A program made the position numbers and the translations under genes. Below the pieces are notes generated by a model. That model saw only the letters and a program-made list of their open reading frames with translations, was not told where the DNA came from and did not search any database. DNA of 64,000 bases from Comamonas testosteroni (lineage in GTDB: Bacteria > Pseudomonadota > Gammaproteobacteria > Burkholderiales > Burkholderiaceae_C), in NCBI RefSeq assembly GCF_014076415.1, contig NZ_CP043568.1, positions 2,790,001 to 2,854,000 on the forward strand. The letters run 5' to 3'. Shown piece after piece: positions 52,725 to 60,680 of this stretch. The first letter of the stretch is position 1. The number at the start of each line of letters is the position of its first letter.

Positions 52725-53378
52725 TCATCTATCGTATTTTGTTATCTTTGAATATTGGAAATATTCGTCGTTGTAGAGAGCATTGCGAAGCTTTGCTGTT
52801 AGTTCAGTAACCTGCTCATTGAGATGTGCTAAATCAGCATCGCTTAGAGCTCCGTCTTTTGTTGCAATGTTATAAGAAAAAAGACCTGCCCAGTCAAGTT
52901 CATTACACGCATTAGCGGCGCGAACAGAGGATAGAAAATATTTTCGATCTTGCTCTTTGCTTACCTTTATCGCTTTCATGAAGAACGTGGAATCGGCGAA
53001 AAATACACAGGAACACGCAATGCAAAGAAATACAGCGCCGAGCCCAGTTTGGGTACCTATAAATGCAGCCAGAGCAACCGCCAAAGACACTCCACCCATG
53101 ACGCATAGAGCAACCCCTTTCATTAGGGAACGGCTTGCTTGTCGCTGAAGATCTAGTTGCTCTGAGGAGTTCCGTATTCCTTGAAGCTTATCGTCGAAGA
53201 CTGACCAGTAGACGTTGTGGTTCTCGCTCTTCGGGTAGTAGTGGTGCAAGCTCTTCAAATAGAAGACAAGTTTCTCAATTTGATCGGGGCTCAGTCGCTG
53301 CAGCGCGGGAAGTGCGCTCTTAACAGCTGCATACAATTCTTGGTCTTCTTCTAAGTAAATGAGGTATTGATTTTCCAT
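52725..53378 (-). CDS. Membrane protein of unknown function
   Basis: A 217-residue protein. The N-terminal 85 residues are soluble and helical (MENQYLIYLEEDQELYAAVK onward). Two hydrophobic helices follow at about 88-108 and 114-134, then a charged C-terminal half with LAHLNEQVTELTAKLRNALY, likely coiled coil. Codon use is more AT-rich than the core genes, which suggests transfer. No family recognised. It is divergent from the next gene across about 100 bp. Confidence 0.65.
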   Translation of the reverse strand: MENQYLIYLEEDQELYAAVKSALPALQRLSPDQIEKLVFYLKSLHHYYPKSENHNVYWSVFDDKLQGIRNSSEQLDLQRQASRSLMKGVALCVMGGVSLAVALAAFIGTQTGLGAVFLCIACSCVFFADSTFFMKAIKVSKEQDRKYFLSSVRAANACNELDWAGLFSYNIATKDGALSDADLAHLNEQVTELTAKLRNALYNDEYFQYSKITKYDR

Positions 53379-53475
53379 TGCCTATTATGTTCTGAACTTT
53401 AGCTCTGCATGAGATGTAGTGCACCGCATAAAGTGCTGTGCTCTATGATCTGACTCATAAGTGGAGGGGGAGGGT

Positions 53476-54204
53476 ATGGGGCACTATGATCCTGGGAGTT
53501 GGAAGACGGAAAATCCGTTTGTAAGTGGCCGGAATGAAATGAGCTTTTTCACAAAGCTCGTTCTTACTGTTGCAGTGCTTTTGACTGGCGCGCTAGCGTA
53601 TAGGTACCAGTCCGAAATACTGCGCTTCTTAGTTGGGCCTCCTCCGGCGGCTTCTCAACGACCTGTGCCTCGGCCTCCGCCGGAGCCGACTGTCGTTGCC
53701 CCAAGAGTCTTGGTACCTGAAGAGCCTCGCACCGAAGCTACAGGCCAGATTTATCGATGTGGAAATACCTACAGCAATACACCCTGCAAGGGCGGTCAAC
53801 AGATAACGCAACAGAGCAGCCGTCCGGTGAATAGGTCGGAGACAAAGGAAATTTACCTCTGCAAAGACTTTCAAGATCGGCTCACATGGGAGAGCGTTCC
53901 GTGCTCAGCAAACGGTCGTTTTATGGATCGTATTGCACGTGTTCCTGCCCACGTATCTTGGGAAGAGCAGGTGGCAATCGCCAGACAGCAGAGAGATAAA
54001 GCCCACGCCATAGCTGCGGAGCAAGTCGTTCCAGTGGCTTCTCGATCTGCTTCTTCAACTCCGAGCGAATGCCAAATGCTTGAGCACCAGATTCGAGTGC
54101 TTGATGCCGAGTGCCGAGTGAATGCATGCGGGATGAAGAAACTCGATGACGTTAGGGCCGCACGAAAAGAAGCCCGAGACCGACAATTTCGTATCGGATG
54201 CTAG
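53476..54204 (+). CDS. Membrane-anchored protein with two DUF4124-like Cys modules
   Basis: A 242-residue protein starting at ATG 53476 behind a GGAGGGGGAGGG stretch. One membrane helix (FFTKLVLTVAVLLTGALAY) is followed by a Pro-rich linker with PRPPPEP. Two similar modules then occur: GQIYRCGNTYSNTPCKGGQQ and EIYLCKDFQDRLTWESVPCS. The first resembles DUF4124, which binds no known ligand. The C-terminal third is charged, with CQMLEHQIRVLDAECRVNACG. It probably lies in the periplasm. Function unknown; the setting suggests accessory DNA. Its end overlaps the converging gene by 4 bp. Confidence 0.65.
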   Translation: MGHYDPGSWKTENPFVSGRNEMSFFTKLVLTVAVLLTGALAYRYQSEILRFLVGPPPAASQRPVPRPPPEPTVVAPRVLVPEEPRTEATGQIYRCGNTYSNTPCKGGQQITQQSSRPVNRSETKEIYLCKDFQDRLTWESVPCSANGRFMDRIARVPAHVSWEEQVAIARQQRDKAHAIAAEQVVPVASRSASSTPSECQMLEHQIRVLDAECRVNACGMKKLDDVRAARKEARDRQFRIGC

Positions 54205-54593
54205 CCAATTTGGAAAATTGGTGCGTTTGCAGACGCAGTTTTATGCCTCGCAAGCTCCTTTTCCATGGTCAAGATTTGCTTGACAAGCCTAGCGTTTTTG
54301 CGCTTGATAGATTCAGCTAGTGCGTAGTTGCCCGCTGCATGATTGAAAGCGGTTGCGTCGATGGTAGAAATTCCCCATCGTGATTCCCAAAACAATGCCA
54401 AATGAACGGCGCGAGGAGCTTGCCCCACGTGCCGATATTTTTTGATAGTGGATGGCTTGAGGTCTAGGAGCCTAGCGAGCTGTGCATCGCTGTAGCGCAG
54501 ATCATCAAGGATGTATCGCAGATGCGGCAGATGTGCGGGGTAAGGTGCTCTAAACATCACCCAGCATTTCGCATGCACAACCTCGAGATGCAT
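54201..54593 (-). CDS. Small protein with a possible helix-turn-helix
   Basis: A 130-residue protein. LRYSDAQLARLLDLKPSTIKKYRHVGQAP looks like a DNA-binding helix-turn-helix with a basic recognition helix. AVHLALFWESRWGISTIDATAFNHAA follows. A Lys-rich helix closes the protein. It resembles small regulators found near conjugative elements, but I cannot name a family. ATG 54593 or ATG 54557 may start; the second begins closer to the HTH. Both ends show lower-GC codon use than the core. Confidence 0.55.
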   Translation of the reverse strand: MHLEVVHAKCWVMFRAPYPAHLPHLRYILDDLRYSDAQLARLLDLKPSTIKKYRHVGQAPRAVHLALFWESRWGISTIDATAFNHAAGNYALAESIKRKNARLVKQILTMEKELARHKTASANAPIFQIG

Positions 54594-54847
54594 ACAGTGA
54601 AAGGGCGTACTGCTACAACTAGCCTAGCATTTATGATTAAACATAATATACATCGTATCTAGTAGATAAGCTCTAAAAATAGGAGCGCTAGAGCTCCAGT
54701 TTTTAAGGCTTTCAGTAGACCCATGGGACTACGTTTTTACCTCTTCCTCTTAACCAATTCCGCGAGAGTTACAAATAGCTCCCGTTGACGCACGGTTCGG
54801 ACTCTAAGGACTTCGCTGCCAACTGTCAAACATTTTTGTTTGACCCG

Positions 54848-55927
54848 TCATCTTTTTCCGGCATCGGCGCTGCGTCCGCTGCTACAAAGTCGCAAGCACT
54901 GGACACGTTTCGAGCCCCCGCAGGAGCCGCACGGCATCCCGTCTGAGTCCACCATTGAATCGTTCACATTGTCGACGTCTCCACATCCAACTGGACACGT
55001 GTGTGGATCAAACCCATGGCTGCAAGAACCATCGTCACGCAGCATCTGCACGGTCTTCGCACGTTGAGCAGGCGTTGTGTAGCCGTGTTGAACAGCGATC
55101 TCGATGGCGCGATCGAGGTGCAGCTCGGGCACCTGCAGCAGCGCAAGGTCAATGCTGGCCCCCACGCGTAGCTCGTAGGTCTCGTACACCTGGCCACAGC
55201 CTTGGTTGGCAGCGTCCGACAAGGCTGCGCACTTCGCTGCCCAGTCGTTTTCCGAGAAGACTTGCGCCTCGCGAGCTGGTGCCACTTCGAGCGCTACGAC
55301 GCTTGGAGACGTAGTAGTAGTTCTTTGTATAGAAGACCCTTGTATATAGAGTGCAGGAAACGGCAAATCCAGTTTGCAGGTTTCGGCAGACGTTTTGGGC
55401 TCAAGTTTGCAGGTTTCGGCAAGCGGTTTTGGGGCTTGCTTGATGAGTTGGCCAAGCCATTGGCCATCGACGTAATCGAGTAGCCCCTCCAGGACGGCAT
55501 GCCGCTCGTCATCGGTCATGGGGCGACCTGGGCATTGCGTGGGCAAGGCCCCGCCAGATCCGCCGCAGTTCCTGCACTGGGTGCGATCGTGGCCGATGCT
55601 GTGGAGTGAGAAAATAGCGACCCGTGGCGCGGGCTGGTCGGAGTCCATCATGGTGCGATCGATGTGCTCAAGCTCGGCAATGACGGCTGGGCAGACCGGC
55701 ATCAATCCATTGCCCGGTGGCCAGCGCTGCAGCCACATGACCTGATCCGGGTATTTGAGGCCGAGCTTGGCGTGGTGCCAGGTCAAGCTGCCCTCGGCAA
55801 AAGCACTGAGCACGTTCCATCGGTGCCGCAGCCGAAACCAGAAGCTACGCGATTTCCATAGCTCTAGGCGCTTGTCTGGCGCGGTGTTGTCGCCAATCTC
55901 GTAATCAGTTGAGCAGGTGGATTTCAT
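54848..55927 (-). CDS. Hypothetical protein with Cys-rich motifs, downstream of the MOBH relaxase
   Basis: A 359-residue protein not recognised. Two Cys/Gly knots suggest zinc binding: CRNCGGSGGALPTQCPGRP at about 118-136, similar to a DnaJ-type half finger, and CGSCGGSKRVQC near the C-terminus, with CSHGFDPHTC between. The middle has a tandem ETCKL repeat (ETCKLEPKTSAETCKLDLPF). It starts one base after the relaxase stop on the same strand, so it is probably translationally coupled to it. It may process DNA or RNA in the element. Confidence 0.6.
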   Translation of the reverse strand: MKSTCSTDYEIGDNTAPDKRLELWKSRSFWFRLRHRWNVLSAFAEGSLTWHHAKLGLKYPDQVMWLQRWPPGNGLMPVCPAVIAELEHIDRTMMDSDQPAPRVAIFSLHSIGHDRTQCRNCGGSGGALPTQCPGRPMTDDERHAVLEGLLDYVDGQWLGQLIKQAPKPLAETCKLEPKTSAETCKLDLPFPALYIQGSSIQRTTTTSPSVVALEVAPAREAQVFSENDWAAKCAALSDAANQGCGQVYETYELRVGASIDLALLQVPELHLDRAIEIAVQHGYTTPAQRAKTVQMLRDDGSCSHGFDPHTCPVGCGDVDNVNDSMVDSDGMPCGSCGGSKRVQCLRLCSSGRSADAGKR

Positions 55928-55928
55928 A

Positions 55929-58625
55929 TCAAACCATCTTCAATGCGGGATTGCTGGGGGGGATGGGCTGGACCCACCGGCCTGGGCTGGTGAGGACAAC
56001 ACAGGACAGATGGGCCACTACGGTGCCGCGGCTGTGGATCTCATAGCGGACGATGTTTGTGCGATTCGCGGCTGGCAGGTGCCAGCCACACTTGATGACC
56101 TCCCTCTGGGTCTTGGTGCTGAGCTCGTCGACGGTGAGATCCTCGTGGCCGTCCTCACGGTCGCCATGGCGTGCGTACTCCTTGAAGATCTTGGGCGATA
56201 CCAGGGCCATGCCCTCCTCCACGAAGTGAATCGCCGCGCCGGTCTCGTTGAACTTGAGCTCGCGATTGACCAGCCCCATTTGCACCCACTGCATGAAAGC
56301 CAATGCCAAGGGGCTTGGCTCGGGTGGCGGCTTGTCGGGGTTTGCGTCGATGTCGGGCAGCGGCTGAAGCAGAAGAACCGGCCCTGGTGTCGCTGCGGCC
56401 GCCGGCGGCGCACTTGCAGTGGCGGTGCGCCCCTTGAGCACGGGCAGGTCGTCGAGCTCGTCCAGCTCAGCGGCCATGCGCTTGAACTCGGCACTCACGC
56501 TTTGAGAGCGCGGCACTTGGTCATGACGTAGCTCTTGGGCGGGATTCTTAGGTGCGCTTGGCGCTGGCGGCGGCGCAGCTGCTGCAGGTTTGACAGAAGG
56601 CGGCCTTGCGGCCGTAGTTGCGGCAGCTTGGGGCGGCTGGTGCAAGGTGGCGGGCTGAGGAGGCGCAGCTGGTGGTGGTGGCGGCACCGCTGCGGCATCC
56701 TGGAATGGTTGCTCCAAGGGCGCTGCGCCCTTCTCTGCCGGCTGTGGGTTCTTGGCCGGCTTGTTCTTTTTGCCAGGCTTGTCCGATGCTGTTGCAGATT
56801 CGGATGGATCGAGGAAGTAGCTGCCCTCGCTGTCGCCCAGCAAATACGCGGCTTCGCCGTTGTCGAGGCTGTCGTAGTCCAGCTTCAATGGGGTGGGCAC
56901 GCCGGATCTCGATGCTGCCCCAGCTTCAAACTCGTCGTAGGCTGTATCAGCTTGGGTCTGCTGCACTGGCGCCGTAGGCGCCCTAACTGCCATGACTGCC
57001 GCAGTTTGGGATGGAGTTTCTGGTGCAGGTGTCTTGGCTACTGCCGCAGTGGTTGCCGCAGGCCTGGGCTTTGCCGCAGCATTCGGCGGCTTGGTGAAAG
57101 TAGGCTCCCGCATGATGGCGGCATGCTTTTTTGCTTCTGCCGCATCCTGGGGCCGTTGCTTCGCAGGCTTTGCCGCAACCTGGGATGGTTGGGCTGAGGA
57201 TGCCGCAGCTGCTGGTGCATTGGCATCGATTGCTGCCGCAGATTCCGATGCACTGAGAGTTGCAGCAGCTTGTTGTTCGTCTTGCCCTGCTCCATCCTTG
57301 CGACGGTCGCGGATCTCCAGCCGCCCGCGCATGGCGGCCGGGTACTTGCTCTCGTGGTTGAACAGCTTGGCCAGAGGAAACTTGAGCATGGCAAAGTCAT
57401 GCATGTAGGCCCCCTGCTCTGACCCATCTTCGGCGTAACCGTGCACTGTGACATGCCAGACGGCCTGGCCGCTGGCAGGGTTGAGCTCGATCGCGCCGTA
57501 GTCCTGCCAGGTGTCGAACAGCCGGTCGTTCTTTGCGTTGCCAGGCACGCTTTCATCGGGCTCGTTTGCTTGGATGTGCTCTCGCACGGTATCAGCGAGG
57601 CGCTTGGCCACGAACCAGATCGCCCCCTCGAACACCCACCCTGCCGCACCGTTGCGGTTCAGCGGGAGTTGTGTGCCAGCTTGGAGCATGGTCCTCATGG
57701 ATTGCATCAGCAGCTCGATGAGAGGCACGGCCTTGGCCGTGGCGAAGCGGGCCTTGGAGCCTTTTTGCAAGGCGCGTTGCGTTGAAAGCTGGTCGGCCCG
57801 CTTGACGATCTTGGCGACGAGACTGTCCGTGTCCTGGCCGGTGAGGTATTGCTCCAGGGCATCCAAGGCGGTGGGCGTGTGCGCCAGGAATCGCAGCGCA
57901 CTTTCTGGCGCAATGCGGGGTAGCAGCAGCTGGGCCAGCTTGGCATGGGCGCTGTAATCGCGCTGCCCCTTGGGCGCAAAGTCCACTAGGTACTCGGCAG
58001 TGCGTTGGCCAGCGATCTGCGACAGACTTCCGCCTGCAGGTGCCCAACGGATTGGATCGTTCTCGCCCACAGGACGCCACGCGATGCGTAGGTCAGTCAT
58101 GGGCTTGGCGATGTCATGCAGCAAAGCGCAGAAGAACACCACATAGGTCCATTGATCGCGCTGGGCGTCAACGATCTCGATCTGGCTTCCGCCTGGCAGC
58201 AGATGAGCATTGCGCCAGGTCATGGCCGCGAGCAGCATTTCAATGGTGTGCGACAGCAGGCCGCCCGCGTGGGCGTGGTGGTGCGCTTCGGAGGCCGGCA
58301 TTAGCTGCACGAACTCGGCGTATCGCCGAATCGCCGGTAGCAGGTCCCTCTCCCAAATGGCCTGCGACTGATGCGACTGGCTCCAAATCTGGGTGATAGC
58401 CCGTTCTGCGCGGACCGTGGCCAGCAGCTGCTGGGCATTGAGCACGCGCAACCATCCGGGCTCACTGCCCGCGATGTGGATCTCGTCTGGCTTGAGTGGC
58501 TGGTCTTGAGCCCCCCTCCCTACTGGCGCATCAGGCAACGGTAGCGGATCTGCAGGCGCAGGCAGCACGGGCTTGGCCTTGCTCCAGGGCACCATGGCAA
58601 GCAACTTTGAAGCAATACTCTTCAC
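55929..58625 (-). CDS. MOBH-type relaxase (TraI_2 family)
   Basis: An 898-residue protein starting at GTG 58625, which has AGAGGAG upstream and overlaps the previous stop as GTGA. The N-terminal TraI_2 region has HHHAHAGGLLSHTIEML near residue 118 and the HD-like LLHDIAKPM near 172. These are the metal-binding features of MOBH relaxases of ICEs such as the ICEclc/PAGI-2 and SXT types. A very long Ala/Pro/Gln-rich linker (about 490-720) leads to a C-terminal TraI_2_C-like domain (ALAFMQWVQMGLVNRELKFN). It would nick oriT at the start of transfer. No secretion genes are in the window. Confidence 0.88.
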   Translation of the reverse strand: MKSIASKLLAMVPWSKAKPVLPAPADPLPLPDAPVGRGAQDQPLKPDEIHIAGSEPGWLRVLNAQQLLATVRAERAITQIWSQSHQSQAIWERDLLPAIRRYAEFVQLMPASEAHHHAHAGGLLSHTIEMLLAAMTWRNAHLLPGGSQIEIVDAQRDQWTYVVFFCALLHDIAKPMTDLRIAWRPVGENDPIRWAPAGGSLSQIAGQRTAEYLVDFAPKGQRDYSAHAKLAQLLLPRIAPESALRFLAHTPTALDALEQYLTGQDTDSLVAKIVKRADQLSTQRALQKGSKARFATAKAVPLIELLMQSMRTMLQAGTQLPLNRNGAAGWVFEGAIWFVAKRLADTVREHIQANEPDESVPGNAKNDRLFDTWQDYGAIELNPASGQAVWHVTVHGYAEDGSEQGAYMHDFAMLKFPLAKLFNHESKYPAAMRGRLEIRDRRKDGAGQDEQQAAATLSASESAAAIDANAPAAAASSAQPSQVAAKPAKQRPQDAAEAKKHAAIMREPTFTKPPNAAAKPRPAATTAAVAKTPAPETPSQTAAVMAVRAPTAPVQQTQADTAYDEFEAGAASRSGVPTPLKLDYDSLDNGEAAYLLGDSEGSYFLDPSESATASDKPGKKNKPAKNPQPAEKGAAPLEQPFQDAAAVPPPPPAAPPQPATLHQPPQAAATTAARPPSVKPAAAAPPPAPSAPKNPAQELRHDQVPRSQSVSAEFKRMAAELDELDDLPVLKGRTATASAPPAAAATPGPVLLLQPLPDIDANPDKPPPEPSPLALAFMQWVQMGLVNRELKFNETGAAIHFVEEGMALVSPKIFKEYARHGDREDGHEDLTVDELSTKTQREVIKCGWHLPAANRTNIVRYEIHSRGTVVAHLSCVVLTSPGRWVQPIPPSNPALKMV

Positions 58626-59170
58626 GCGCACTCCTCTTGGAGCAGGATTCGAGCGAAGTGCTGGGCACGCGCTGACTTGCCATCGGTGGGCGTCCAGATA
58701 GACAGCACCTCCCCCGGCTGGCCCAGTGCGAGGAAGTCCATGAATCTCTGCTGCAGCGGGTCCCATTTGATGCGTGAGGCGATGCCGTCGCGGCCCCAGT
58801 CACCGCATGTTTGCACGAACGGTTGAGCCACGACTCGCATGACGAAGCTGTGCCAATTCTTCTCTTGCTGAGGTTTGGGCACATGCGGCATTTTGGGATG
58901 GTCAGCAACCTGCTGCAGCAGGATTGAGCGCACGCTCAAGATTGGATCAAGCTCCTCTTCCAGATGCTGCTCCAGCCCCTCGAATCTTCCCAACCAGCGC
59001 ATGAGCGGATTGGTTTTGCTGGCAAGGCCCAGCAGTTGCAAGCTGTCTGCGATAGCGAATATCGAGCAGCCACGATCGAGCGGATCTCTGCCTAGAAATG
59101 GTGGATCACTGTTGGCTCTCTGCTGGATGTGCTGACTATGTAGGTGCGGTGCGCGGGCGAGGTCGTCCAT
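58622..59170 (-). CDS. Hypothetical protein upstream of the MOBH relaxase
   Basis: A 182-residue hydrophilic protein not recognised. It includes LIAIADSLQLLGLASK-like FAIADSLQLLGLASK, FEGLEQHLEEELDPILSV and NWHSFVMRVVAQPFVQTCGDWG. Its stop overlaps the relaxase GTG by three bases, so the two are coupled. Small genes of this sort commonly precede the relaxase gene in ICEclc-like elements. The start is ATG 59170 or TTG 59179, without a clear ribosome site. Confidence 0.6.
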   Translation of the reverse strand: MDDLARAPHLHSQHIQQRANSDPPFLGRDPLDRGCSIFAIADSLQLLGLASKTNPLMRWLGRFEGLEQHLEEELDPILSVRSILLQQVADHPKMPHVPKPQQEKNWHSFVMRVVAQPFVQTCGDWGRDGIASRIKWDPLQQRFMDFLALGQPGEVLSIWTPTDGKSARAQHFARILLQEECA

Positions 59171-59457
59171 GGGGCGCAACCGTACCTAGTGCGCCCTCAC
59201 CTGTCAGCGCGAAACCCTGCGGTGATGACCAGAGGCTTTTCGCTTGAAACTTACCGTGAAACATGTTAGTGAAATTACAAATAGCTACATGTTTTGTGCT
59301 TGATTGATCACCGCGTTACACTTGAGCAGACCACGGAAAGTTGCGGCGGAGTACCTTAAATGGCTAATGAATTATTGAGTCGTGTAATAGCATCCGCGCC
59401 GGTTCACTGCAGGAATGGACATTCATAAAACAACCACGACTCCAGGCCACGTAAAGA

Positions 59458-60471
59458 ATGAGTAGAAAGTCTAAGTCGCAGGCCGGTACATCATGGGTAC
59501 TTGACGAGGCAGCGGCCTCTAGCCATACACCTATTGGTTGGTCAATCCAGACGATTGAAATCAAACCGCGAGGCAAAGCGCCAGCCCACCACGGCCTACA
59601 CACTTACCGCTTCGGTGCCGCTGAGACCTTAAGCGTCATCCTGCCTAGAAGAGGCTGGACCTTGGTGAAAAAGACTACCAAATACGTTTACCTCATTCCG
59701 CCCCCAGAGCAACTCCTCCCACCATTTCACATCTCTATCGCTGTCCCTTCTTCTGAAGAATGTCTAGCCCTTGCATCAAGGTGCTATTTACGTGGCGAAA
59801 GCTGGGATTACCAGTTGGGTGAGTGGCCCGCGTCGTATATGCATGAAAGAAATACTGATATGCAACTTTGGTCTCAGGATCCGACCACTGGGCAGCGAAA
59901 GATAGAGGTTCTCAAGCACAAGCCCATATCGAATCTGTTCATTGGCCAAGCGGGAGTTTGGGAATGCGTGGTCACAGGGGAAGATGGAGTCTTCGCGATA
60001 GGTCATCTACCTCCATCAAGCGCACTAGTTGCACCGCTACTACCCCCAACTTGGCCACTGCCTCCGCAATCACCAGTAAAAAGGGATGACAAGCCTACCT
60101 GTCGGTTATCTCCACTGGTGCTTACAGAGGGAACCCCTAAAACGCTGGAATTGACGGCCTACGAGCGCAATGCATCTGCGCGCAAACAATGTATCGCTCA
60201 CTACGGGGCTACCTGTCAGGCATGTGGCCTGAGCTATGAAAAGAAGTACGGCATCATCGGAGCAAACCTAATTCACGTGCACCACCTCAAACCTCTATCG
60301 AGTATTGGTCACTTATATCAGGTCGATCCCATACATGATCTGGTGCCATTGTGTGCGACTTGTCATCACGTGGCGCATAGCCGTGATGACCCATACAGCG
60401 TGGCAGAGATTCGCGCAGCAATCGCTGAACAACAGGTACGTACCATAGACCTAGAGTACGGCCAGCAATAG
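59458..60471 (+). CDS. HNH endonuclease
   Basis: A 337-residue protein. The C-terminal 90 residues form an HNH nuclease: paired Cys in GATCQACGLSYEKKYG (about 250), NLIHVHHLKPLS (about 272) with the catalytic His, DLVPLCATCHHVAHSR (about 298) with the second Cys pair and last His. The N-terminal 240 residues show no known domain and may recognise DNA, perhaps modified DNA, as in McrA-like restriction enzymes. It is alone on the plus strand between the relaxase operon and the PHP-ATPase gene. A defence role is likely but inferred. Confidence 0.85.
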   Translation: MSRKSKSQAGTSWVLDEAAASSHTPIGWSIQTIEIKPRGKAPAHHGLHTYRFGAAETLSVILPRRGWTLVKKTTKYVYLIPPPEQLLPPFHISIAVPSSEECLALASRCYLRGESWDYQLGEWPASYMHERNTDMQLWSQDPTTGQRKIEVLKHKPISNLFIGQAGVWECVVTGEDGVFAIGHLPPSSALVAPLLPPTWPLPPQSPVKRDDKPTCRLSPLVLTEGTPKTLELTAYERNASARKQCIAHYGATCQACGLSYEKKYGIIGANLIHVHHLKPLSSIGHLYQVDPIHDLVPLCATCHHVAHSRDDPYSVAEIRAAIAEQQVRTIDLEYGQQ

Positions 60472-60680
60472 ATAGAACTAGCTGGTCTAAAAGCTCACCT
60501 GATGTCGGTGTCGGTCGAAAAAATTCTCTGCTGCTCGTAGGCGAGTTTGCGGCTATTGTCGTGTGCTCGATTGCGACTGGCAAAAAGTGGTTATCGCGCA
60601 GAATTCATATAAGGTGTTACAGGTTTTTCTGCACTGCTCACTGCGAACAACGTATTTAAGTATGGTTACAAGGACGGTAA

